Positions 1-5,691 of a DNA stretch of 5,691 nucleotides are shown one piece after another; within the stretch, counting starts at the first letter, position 1; every line of letters begins with the position of its first letter. The DNA is from Opitutia bacterium UBA7397 (GTDB taxonomy: Bacteria > Verrucomicrobiota > Verrucomicrobiia > Opitutales > UBA953). Under the pieces are notes generated by a model. The model did no database searches and was not told the origin of the DNA. It worked only from the letters and a program-made list of their open reading frames with translations. The position numbers and the translations under genes are program-made. The DNA is taken from the NCBI GenBank assembly GCA_002470605.1, contig DKND01000107.1:8969-14659 (forward strand), read 5' to 3'.

Positions 1-803
1 TAGAGGTCGAGCGGGTCGCCTTTGAAGGGGACGTCGGTCCGTCGAGAAAGCACGACTTGGACGCAATCACCGGCGCGGATATAGTCTTGGATCTTAAGGA
101 CGGCGGCTTCGAAGCCGGCTTGATCGATGTTGGCTTGGCCTTTAGCGAAATCGGCGACGGCCGGTAATTCCGCGGCGATGGCGGCACGAGGGCCGGTCAC
201 GACGGTACGGAGGGCTTCGAGCTCTTTGCGGGCGGCTTCCCAAGCGACATCGGCTTGGGCGGGTGAACTCACGCGGGCGTTGACGATCAGGCGAAGTTTT
301 TGGCTCGCGTTGTCGAAGGCCACCACGCGGTCGACGAGCATGAAATGGAGAATGGGCGTACCAGCGGGGTCTTTGGCCGGCTGGGGGACGGTGGGTTCGA
401 CTCGATGGATGTATTCGTAACTAACCATCCCCACCATACCGCCGACAAAAGGGGGAAGCCCGGGTACCTTGGCTACGCGAAGGCCAGAAAGCTCCTTCTT
501 GACCAGCGTGAGGGGATCCTTGGGGGTCGGAATGGTCTCCTTCTTGCCATCGCGGTGGATGATTTCAGTGCGATCTTCCCACGCCGTCACCGTCATGGCT
601 GGGGCTGCTCCACAAAAACTGTAACGACCGATGCGCTCGCCGCCCGTGACGGATTCGAAGAGGAAAGGGGAGCCGAGTGCGCGAAGACGTGCGTAGACGG
701 ACACCGGAGTCTCGAGGTCAGCCATCATATCCAGGCAGACCGGAATCAGGTCGGACGTTTGGGCCAACTGGCGAAAGGAAGCTTGGTCTGGGACTAGGCT
801 CAC
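1..803 (-). CDS. trpE: Anthranilate synthase component I, N-terminal part (cut by window edge)
   Basis: Component I of anthranilate synthase converts chorismate to anthranilate, using ammonia supplied by the TrpG glutamine amidotransferase; it is the first committed step of tryptophan synthesis, in the cytoplasm. About 267 codons are visible, roughly half of the usual 490-520. Translating the minus strand gives an N-terminal regulatory domain with a DLETPVS motif (residues 29-35), FLFES (47-51; the LLES-type element involved in tryptophan feedback binding in the family) and GERIGRYSF (55-63). The chorismate-binding domain begins near residue 225 and shows YIRAGDCVQVVLSRR (241-255). The C-terminal catalytic residues lie outside the window. 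The GTG start at 803 is chosen because it gives the usual family N-terminus and an in-frame TAA lies upstream; ATG codons at 728 and 725 would cut into conserved sequence. No Shine-Dalgarno is visible. PabB is the main alternative, but the DLETPVS region favours TrpE. Confidence 0.88.
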   Translation of the reverse strand, partial: MSLVPDQASFRQLAQTSDLIPVCLDMMADLETPVSVYARLRALGSPFLFESVTGGERIGRYSFCGAAPAMTVTAWEDRTEIIHRDGKKETIPTPKDPLTLVKKELSGLRVAKVPGLPPFVGGMVGMVSYEYIHRVEPTVPQPAKDPAGTPILHFMLVDRVVAFDNASQKLRLIVNARVSSPAQADVAWEAARKELEALRTVVTGPRAAIAAELPAVADFAKGQANIDQAGFEAAVLKIQDYIRAGDCVQVVLSRRTDVPFKGDPLDL

Positions 804-809
804 GAAACC

Positions 810-815
810 ATTATA
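810..815 (-). promoter_or_regulatory. Candidate -10 box (TATAAT) for trpE
   Basis: On the minus strand a perfect TATAAT lies six bases before the GTG start of trpE. Transcription starting about seven bases after it would begin at the start codon itself, giving a leaderless mRNA. The -35 region at 17-18 base spacing (TTCCTC or TTTCCT) is poor, so this is a candidate resting on one hexamer. If real, it gives trpE its own promoter, separate from the methyltransferase gene upstream. Confidence 0.35.
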
Positions 816-886
816 GAGACGGAAAGCCTCGGGAGGAAACCTTTTAAGCCAAGAAGTCCGTTACGAATGCTTTCTAGCGAGTTCGG

Positions 887-1819
887 CTATAGCCCTTTGC
901 CAGACCAGCGACCCCACAGGGAAAGGGGCAACAGACGGCCATTACCCTCCTGTTTGAGGGCCAGTTCACCAATATCAATCTTACCACCGAGCCCCTTCGT
1001 CGTTTCTTCGAGCAGATTATGGCAAAGAATCGAAGAGGCATCAATGGTGTAGACCGTGAGCAGAAGGAATTTAGCTTGGGGCGAAAGAAGGTCGCGGCAG
1101 GCCCGCAGCAGGGGGGCGAGATCGCGTTCGACTTTCCAGAATTCGCCATTGGGACCGCGGCCAAAGGCTGGCGGGTCGAGCATGATAGCCTCGTATTGAT
1201 TGCCCCGCTTTACTTCACGTTTCACGAACGTCATCGCATCTTCGATGATCCAGCGGATGGGGGCTTCGGCCATGCCGGAGAGTTCTTGATTGCGGCGACC
1301 CCAAGCCACGGCGGGTTTGGAAGCATCGACGTGGGTGACGTGCCAGCCGGCTTGAGCGGCGACCAGCGAGGCCGCTCCCGTGTAGCCAAAAAGATTAAGC
1401 AGGCGTGGGCGCTGTTCGCCGGTTTGTTTTTGTTGAGAAACCCATTTCCAGTGGGGCGATTGTTCGGCAAAGACCCCGAACTGCTTAGAATTGTCCATGA
1501 ACCGTAACTGAAAGCGTAACTGCCCAAGTTTGGTTTCCCATTCTTTAGGGCAATTGCCGTGGAGTTTCCATCGACTATCCCGCCCCGCCTCTTCGTGCAC
1601 CGCGACGGCCTTATTCCATTCGCTATCGGGCAGGGCTTTGCTCCACCAAGCTTTGGGTTCGCTCCGGACCATACGGACGCCGCCAATCTCCTCGAGCTTG
1701 AAGCCGTCGCCGGTGTCGAGGAGGCGATGCCCCTCCCATTCGCTGACTAGTACGCTGATTTCCACGGCGGCATCGTGGAAGACTCCGCCGCAAGAGGGAA
1801 GCCCGCTTTTGCTCGCCAA
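887..1819 (-). CDS. Class I SAM-dependent methyltransferase, RlmI/COG1092-like
   Basis: The 310-residue product is a Rossmann-fold methyltransferase that should act in the cytoplasm, most likely on rRNA by analogy with its relatives; the substrate cannot be read from the sequence. Motifs in order are FAEQSPHWKW (117-126), the SAM-binding motif I LLNLFGYTGAAS (140-151), the acidic motif II VTHVDAS (161-167, Asp165), EDAMTF (193-198), and the catalytic-loop DPPAFGRGP (215-223). The conserved GR-LLP element (294-298) and a Trp-containing tail close the protein. It lacks the full PUA domain that RlmI carries, having instead a short N-terminal extension with DTGDGFKLE (35-43). The longest frame begins at a TTG at 1819, after an in-frame TGA at 1840-1838. 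A GTG at 1765 would give about 292 residues starting MEISVLVSEW and may be the true start, since the extra 18 residues look unconserved. Neither start has a well-placed Shine-Dalgarno. The stop lies 83 bases before trpE on the same strand, so readthrough into trpE is possible. Confidence 0.88.
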   Translation of the reverse strand: MASKSGLPSCGGVFHDAAVEISVLVSEWEGHRLLDTGDGFKLEEIGGVRMVRSEPKAWWSKALPDSEWNKAVAVHEEAGRDSRWKLHGNCPKEWETKLGQLRFQLRFMDNSKQFGVFAEQSPHWKWVSQQKQTGEQRPRLLNLFGYTGAASLVAAQAGWHVTHVDASKPAVAWGRRNQELSGMAEAPIRWIIEDAMTFVKREVKRGNQYEAIMLDPPAFGRGPNGEFWKVERDLAPLLRACRDLLSPQAKFLLLTVYTIDASSILCHNLLEETTKGLGGKIDIGELALKQEGNGRLLPLSLWGRWSGKGL

Positions 1820-1848
1820 ATGTTTTTTAGCCCGCCCTCATTAGCCCG

Positions 1849-4239
1849 ATGATACAGCAGCTAGCCAGTGCGCGCTGGGAGGCGAAGGCCTCCGGTATCG
1901 TCGTGCTTACGCAAGATTGGCCCGGGGATAGTCTGCCCCCTTTGACGCTTAACCCGCCGGCTAAGATGGTCGCCCTCGAAAGGGCTGACGGACGGGCTTG
2001 GTCTTTGCGTTCGGGACATTGGTTTGAAGCGGGACGGATTCATTTCTTTTTCTGGAAATCGCTTTGCCCAGAGATCACCGATGGCTCCATCCAGGTAGTG
2101 GGGGCTTTCAATGATTGGGGCCGGGTGGTGAATATGGAGGCTTGGACGCTTTTACCCGTGTGCGTGCTCGGCGCGGAAGGCTTTGAATTGAGTGTCGCGC
2201 AGGAGGATGTCTTGCGGAGCGCCGAAGAAGCGGAATTCAAATTCATCCGCCTCGATGGCCGCTGGCTGGAACCGCCGCATGATGCCGACAATATACGCCG
2301 CGATACCGCCGGGCACCGTAATTTGCTGCTCACGCTCCGCCGAACGGGAAAACACGTTTTTCGTTTTCAGGCCACTAATGTGGATCCGACGGCCGCCCCG
2401 GTAAGGATGATTTTTGAAACCCCGGACCTTTTGGAATTAGGCGATATCTTGGCCTCCGATCCGTTGGACGTCCTGGAGCCTCCGGGTGCCTTTGGTGCCA
2501 GCGTAACAGGGCAAAAGACGACTTTCAGGGTTTTTGCGCCGAGGGCGCGTTCGGTGGAAGTCGTGTGGCATCATCCGGCAGCCGGTGCGCAAAATATCGT
2601 CGCCTTAAAACCAGAGGGGCAGGGCGCTTGGGAGGCGGTCGTGCCGGAAAATCTTACCGGAGCTCATTACGTTATTTCGGTAGGTGGTAAGGATGATTTG
2701 TTGGGCGGCAGATTTAGCGAAGCCACGGCGGTCGATCCGTGGGCTCGGGCCGTATTAGGACCAGAACAGCGAGCGGGTATCGTGCTCGGGCCCGAAAGCT
2801 TACAGCGTTTCAATGATGGTTTTAAAGTTCCGGCCGTGGAAGACCTAGTCATTGTTGAGGCTCATCTCCGCGACCTCTTAGGACTCTCGGCAGAGGATGC
2901 TACTCGCGGAGGTTATCAGGCCTTGGCCCGCGTGATTCGTTCGCAAGGCAATTACCTGCGCTCATTGGGCGTGAATGCTTTGGAGCTGCTGCCTTGCGCC
3001 GAATTCGAACACGCTTCAGCCGATGAATATCACTGGGGCTACATGCCAGTCAGCGCCTTTGGCGTCGCCACCAGTTACGCCAGCGTGCCCGGAGCTCCGG
3101 CGTTGGAAGAGTTCCGCGATGTCGTGCGGGCCTGCCATGAAGTGGGCCTCGCCGTGATCATGGATGTGGTGCTTAATCATTTCGGCTCACCGAACGGCCT
3201 GATGGCCGTGGATTCGGCTTATTATTATCGGACCGACCCACAGGGTGGCCTCACGAATTGGAGCGGTTGCGGCAACGATGTGCGGGCCGAAGCACCGATG
3301 TTCAAACGGCTCGTCTTGTCGGCCTTGGAGCATTGGACGGAAGTCCTCGGCGTCGATGGTGTGCGCTTGGATTTGGCCGAACTGCTGGGCGCGCCATTGT
3401 TACGCGAAATCGAAACTGATTTCCGGCTGCGCAGTCCGTCTAAGGTATTAATCGCCGAACCCTGGAGTTTCCGTGGGCACATCGCGCGTGATCTCGATGA
3501 TTCGACTTGGACGAGTTGGGATGATGCCTTCCGCGAATTCTTGCCCGCCTATGTCCGGGGGCATGCCCGAGCCTCGGATTTATTGCACCATGTCGCGGCT
3601 TGCGCGATTCGACCTTCCGCTCGATTACGGTATGCGCAGTCCCACGACGACATGGCTTGGTTGGATCGGATCACCGAGCGACCCGGGGCGGATGCCCTTG
3701 ATCCCACTCCGAATGATGTTTTGCGCACCCGCATGATGCACCTGATTTTACTTTGTGCGGCGGGCGTGCCGATGCTCTCGGCGGGACAGGATTTCCTGAT
3801 GACCAAGCGTGGCGTCGGTAATACCTGGCGAAGAGGGGATCTGAATAAACTCGATCCGGTCCGATTGGAGCGATTCCGAGCCGAACACGAATTTGTCGCG
3901 CGCTTGGTCCGGTTCCGGCTTTCTGACCTTGGTGCCCCGCTGCGGCCGCGTGAGGCTGTGTCACCGGCTTGGATGCAAGTAACGCATGAGGACTCAGGGG
4001 AGGCCTTTGTGGCCGTCCTGAACGCAGACGGGCGTCTTGGGACATCTCGCATCCTTATCGCCTGTAATCCCCAGGATAAGTCTGTTGCCTTGGTTCTGCC
4101 CAGGACGGCCAATTGGGTGCCCGTGGTTGTTTCGCCTTTCCCGACTTGTCTGCATGCGCCGGGAGATATGCCCAAAATCGAGAAGGATGTGCTGATTCTT
4201 CCTCCCTTGGGGTGCGGAGTTTGGTCGGCGGGTGCCTGA
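1849..4239 (+). CDS. GH13 alpha-glucan debranching-type enzyme (pullulanase/isoamylase-like) with two CBM48-like domains
   Basis: This 796-residue protein belongs to the alpha-amylase family GH13 and probably hydrolyses alpha-1,6 branches in glycogen or maltodextrins. All four GH13 regions are present: DVVLNH (439-444), GVDGVRLDLAE (501-511, nucleophile Asp508), LIAEPWS (534-540, acid/base Glu537) and YAQSHDD (595-601, transition-state Asp600). YHWGYMP (394-400) matches the YNWGYDP signature of type I pullulanases in part, while the EPW in region III is closer to GlgX/isoamylase. An isoamylase-type CBM48 domain lies at about 215-300 (FRVFAP at 226-231, DPWARA at 296-301). A further domain at about 60-175 has VVGAFNDWG (83-91) and DGRWL (136-140), like an AMPK-beta glycogen-binding module. 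A beta-rich C-terminal domain follows about 690. No signal peptide or membrane segment is visible, so it should be intracellular. It is divergent from the methyltransferase gene and 89 bases ahead of gap. No Shine-Dalgarno precedes the ATG. Exact bond specificity is uncertain; branching or trehalose-forming activity seems less likely but is not excluded. Confidence 0.85.
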   Translation: MIQQLASARWEAKASGIVVLTQDWPGDSLPPLTLNPPAKMVALERADGRAWSLRSGHWFEAGRIHFFFWKSLCPEITDGSIQVVGAFNDWGRVVNMEAWTLLPVCVLGAEGFELSVAQEDVLRSAEEAEFKFIRLDGRWLEPPHDADNIRRDTAGHRNLLLTLRRTGKHVFRFQATNVDPTAAPVRMIFETPDLLELGDILASDPLDVLEPPGAFGASVTGQKTTFRVFAPRARSVEVVWHHPAAGAQNIVALKPEGQGAWEAVVPENLTGAHYVISVGGKDDLLGGRFSEATAVDPWARAVLGPEQRAGIVLGPESLQRFNDGFKVPAVEDLVIVEAHLRDLLGLSAEDATRGGYQALARVIRSQGNYLRSLGVNALELLPCAEFEHASADEYHWGYMPVSAFGVATSYASVPGAPALEEFRDVVRACHEVGLAVIMDVVLNHFGSPNGLMAVDSAYYYRTDPQGGLTNWSGCGNDVRAEAPMFKRLVLSALEHWTEVLGVDGVRLDLAELLGAPLLREIETDFRLRSPSKVLIAEPWSFRGHIARDLDDSTWTSWDDAFREFLPAYVRGHARASDLLHHVAACAIRPSARLRYAQSHDDMAWLDRITERPGADALDPTPNDVLRTRMMHLILLCAAGVPMLSAGQDFLMTKRGVGNTWRRGDLNKLDPVRLERFRAEHEFVARLVRFRLSDLGAPLRPREAVSPAWMQVTHEDSGEAFVAVLNADGRLGTSRILIACNPQDKSVALVLPRTANWVPVVVSPFPTCLHAPGDMPKIEKDVLILPPLGCGVWSAGA

Positions 4240-4263
4240 TTTGCATTCTCCGCTTGCCAATGG

Positions 4264-4282
4264 GGGTAAGGACACCCTTTTT
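4264..4282 (+). terminator. Possible weak terminator after the GH13 gene
   Basis: A GGGT/ACCC stem (4264-4267 with 4274-4277), extendable by two G-U pairs, encloses a six-base loop and is followed by five T residues. It sits in the 89-base gap between the GH13 gene and gap. The stem is short, so it may not terminate efficiently; gap could be read partly from upstream. Confidence 0.25.
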
Positions 4283-4328
4283 CATCCCTTTCCCTCAGAC
4301 GGAAATCACCCACTTCTCTACACACACT

Positions 4329-5375
4329 ATGGCCACCAAAGTAGCTATCAACGGATTCGGCCGCATCGGCCGTCTCGTATTCCGCGCCCTCGTTGAACAG
4401 GGCCACCTCGGTAAGACTTTTGATGTCGTTGCCGTCGGCGATATCGTCCCCGCGGACAATCTCGCTTACTTGCTGAAATACGACTCCTCGCAGGGTCGCT
4501 TCAATGGCACGGTTTCTTCCAAGAAATCTTCGCCTGATAAGCTCGAAGACGACGTCTTGATCGTGAACGGTAAAGAAATCCTCGTTGTTTCGGCTCGTAG
4601 CCCAGCCGAATTGCCTTGGAAGGCCCTCGGCGTTGAAATCGTCATCGAGTCCACCGGTCTCTTCACCGAAGCCGCTAAGGCCAAGGGTCACCTCGAGGCG
4701 GGTGCCAAGAAAGTCATTATTTCCGCTCCAGCAAAGGATGAGGACATCACCGTGGTCATGGGTGTTAACGACGATAAGTATGACGCTGCGAAGCACCATA
4801 TCATCTCGAATGCCTCTTGCACCACGAACTGTCTTGCCCCTCTCGTCCACGTGCTCCTCAAGGAAGGTTTCGGAGTTGCCGAAGGCCTCATGACCACGGT
4901 TCACGCTTACACCGCGACCCAGAAGACGGTCGACGGTCCTTCCAAGAAGGATTGGAAAGGTGGCCGTACCGCCGCTCAGAATATCATCCCATCCGCCACC
5001 GGCGCCGCTCGTGCCGTCGCGCTCGTGATTCCTGAAGTTAAGGGTAAGCTCACTGGCATGGCCTTCCGCGTGCCTGTTCCTACTGTCTCGGTCGTCGATT
5101 TGACCGTGAAGACCGTCAAGGATACCTCCCTCGTTGAAATCAAGGCCGCCCTTAAAAAGGCTTCCGAGACCTACATGAAGGGTTACCTCGCTTACACCGA
5201 CGAAGAAGTGGTTTCTTCGGACTTCATTCATGACAAGAATTCGTCGATCTTCGACGCGGGTTCTTCCATCGAGTTGAACAAGAACTTCTTCAAACTGATC
5301 AGCTGGTACGACAACGAGTGGGGCTATTCTAACCGCGTTGTTGAGCTCCTCAGCAAGGTTTCGGCCAAGCTCTAA
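4329..5375 (+). CDS. gap: Glyceraldehyde-3-phosphate dehydrogenase, type I, NAD-dependent
   Basis: The 348-residue enzyme oxidises glyceraldehyde 3-phosphate to 1,3-bisphosphoglycerate with NAD and phosphate in cytoplasmic glycolysis, and can run in reverse in gluconeogenesis. The Rossmann motif NGFGRIGR is at 8-15. Asp38 sits where an acidic residue selects NAD over NADP. The catalytic SNASCTTNC is at 160-168 with Cys164, and the partner is His192. TATQKTVDGPSKKDW (195-209), TGMAFRVP (242-249) and the C-terminal SWYDNEWGYSNRV (325-337) are family hallmarks. An insert-like stretch at about 63-77 is longer than in E. coli GapA. The frame is open upstream, and an ATG at 4260 would add 23 residues, but the ATG at 4329 starts exactly at the conserved family N-terminus. 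The 5' leader is pyrimidine-rich with no Shine-Dalgarno. Codons are strongly biased (mostly AAG for Lys, CTC for Leu, GTC/GTT for Val), unlike the mixed use in the GH13 gene, which fits high expression. A strong terminator follows the stop codon. Confidence 0.97.
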   Translation: MATKVAINGFGRIGRLVFRALVEQGHLGKTFDVVAVGDIVPADNLAYLLKYDSSQGRFNGTVSSKKSSPDKLEDDVLIVNGKEILVVSARSPAELPWKALGVEIVIESTGLFTEAAKAKGHLEAGAKKVIISAPAKDEDITVVMGVNDDKYDAAKHHIISNASCTTNCLAPLVHVLLKEGFGVAEGLMTTVHAYTATQKTVDGPSKKDWKGGRTAAQNIIPSATGAARAVALVIPEVKGKLTGMAFRVPVPTVSVVDLTVKTVKDTSLVEIKAALKKASETYMKGYLAYTDEEVVSSDFIHDKNSSIFDAGSSIELNKNFFKLISWYDNEWGYSNRVVELLSKVSAKL

Positions 5376-5395
5376 GCTAAATCCCGACCTTCTGC

Positions 5396-5430
5396 GACAG
5401 GCGACCCCACCGGGTCGCCTGTCTTGTTTT
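5396..5430 (+). terminator. Strong Rho-independent terminator after gap
   Basis: A perfect 12 bp stem (5396-5407 with 5412-5423, left arm GACAGGCGACCC) closes a four-base CACC loop and runs straight into TTGTTTT. It begins 20 bases after the gap stop codon. The opposite strand has no T-tract after the stem, so it should act only on rightward transcription. It separates gap from pgk. Confidence 0.92.
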
Positions 5431-5536
5431 AGGCGTTCTCGAGGGCAGGGGAGTCTAGAAATGATGTTTCGACTGGGTTGGTTAGGTTTGTTCTTCCCAC
5501 CTTAGGGCTTACCGCTTTCTCTGCACCTTTCCTCCC

Positions 5537-5691
5537 ATGCCTGTTCCTACCCTCCGTGCTCTTGGTTCTGTTTCCGGTCAGCGTGTCCTCGTCCGGGTCG
5601 ACTTCAACGTCCCCCAGGATAAAAAGACGGGCGCCATCACGAACACCCAGCGTATCGCCGCGGCATTGCCGACGATCCGCTTCCTGCTCGA
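5537..5691 (+). CDS. pgk: Phosphoglycerate kinase, N-terminal part (cut by window edge)
   Basis: PGK transfers phosphate from 1,3-bisphosphoglycerate to ADP, the step after GAPDH, in the cytoplasm. Only 51 complete codons are visible of the usual 390-415. VLVRVDFNVP (17-26) is the PGK N-terminal signature; Asp22, Asn24 and Arg39 correspond to the 3-phosphoglycerate-binding Asp, Asn and Arg of the family. TGAITNTQRIAAALPTI (31-47) follows; its ITNxQRI wording recalls eukaryotic PGKs more than the common bacterial ITDDTRI form. The ATG at 5537 puts the signature at the usual distance from the N-terminus. There is no Shine-Dalgarno; the leader is rich in C and T. The gene lies 161 bases after gap, beyond a strong terminator, so it probably has its own promoter at 5431-5536, although I could not pick a convincing -35/-10 pair there. 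Confidence 0.95.
   Translation, partial: MPVPTLRALGSVSGQRVLVRVDFNVPQDKKTGAITNTQRIAAALPTIRFLL

Noticed and set aside
300..797. A 165-codon plus-strand open frame opposite trpE
   Set aside because: It mirrors the conserved trpE coding sequence and shows no domain of its own.
908..917. The 10-mer GCGACCCCAC occurs here and again within the gap terminator (5401-5410)
   Set aside because: A single short GC-rich match, one copy inside a coding sequence and one in a hairpin; no further similarity around it.
804..920. A tryptophan-codon attenuator ahead of trpE, since the methyltransferase ends with two Trp codons close together
   Set aside because: I found no terminator-type hairpin with a T-tract between the methyltransferase stop and trpE, and a Trp near the C-terminus is usual for this methyltransferase family.
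1019..1507. A 162-codon plus-strand open frame opposite the methyltransferase
   Set aside because: The minus-strand frame carries clear SAM-binding and DPPAFGRGP motifs; this one is its shadow.
4113..4328. N-terminal extension of gap by up to 72 residues, including an ATG at 4260
   Set aside because: The extension overlaps the end of the GH13 gene, has low-complexity content, and GAPDH proteins normally begin a few residues before the NGFGRIGR motif, as given by the ATG at 4329.
3549..5231. A 560-codon open frame on the minus strand, opposite the end of the GH13 gene, the intergenic gap and most of gap
   Set aside because: Both plus-strand genes are certain from conserved motifs. The antisense frame has no recognisable motif and is best explained by the biased codons of gap, which avoid creating stops on the other strand.

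Overview
This 5.7 kb window is a stretch of bacterial chromosome carrying core metabolism. It holds five protein genes, two of them cut by the window edges. The sequence is moderately GC-rich and has short gaps between genes. I see no insertion sequence, CRISPR array, tRNA, rRNA or phage gene. The protein styles and the lack of Shine-Dalgarno sequences would fit Verrucomicrobiota or a related PVC-group lineage, but that is a weak inference from remembered family sequences, not a measured assignment.

Layout: two genes point left. At the left edge is the N-terminal half of trpE (anthranilate synthase component I), running from 803 off the edge. Behind it, at 887-1819, is a class I SAM-dependent methyltransferase of the RlmI/COG1092-like type. 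About 30 bases after the methyltransferase's longest possible start, three genes point right. The first is a 796-residue GH13 enzyme (1849-4239) of the alpha-glucan debranching type, with two glycogen-binding-like domains ahead of the catalytic barrel. The second is type I glyceraldehyde-3-phosphate dehydrogenase (4329-5375). After a strong intrinsic terminator (5396-5430) comes the start of phosphoglycerate kinase (5537 to the right edge).

The rightward genes make metabolic sense together. The GH13 enzyme has no signal peptide and probably trims intracellular glycogen or maltodextrin. GAPDH and PGK catalyse consecutive steps of lower glycolysis. The leftward pair looks unrelated to this: tryptophan synthesis and RNA (or other) methylation.

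No new defence system or mobile system is visible. The points most worth following up are the unusual double-domain GH13 enzyme, the eukaryote-like look of both GAPDH and PGK, the terminator splitting gap from pgk, a perfect TATAAT placed so that trpE mRNA could be leaderless, and the absence of Shine-Dalgarno sequences at all five starts.
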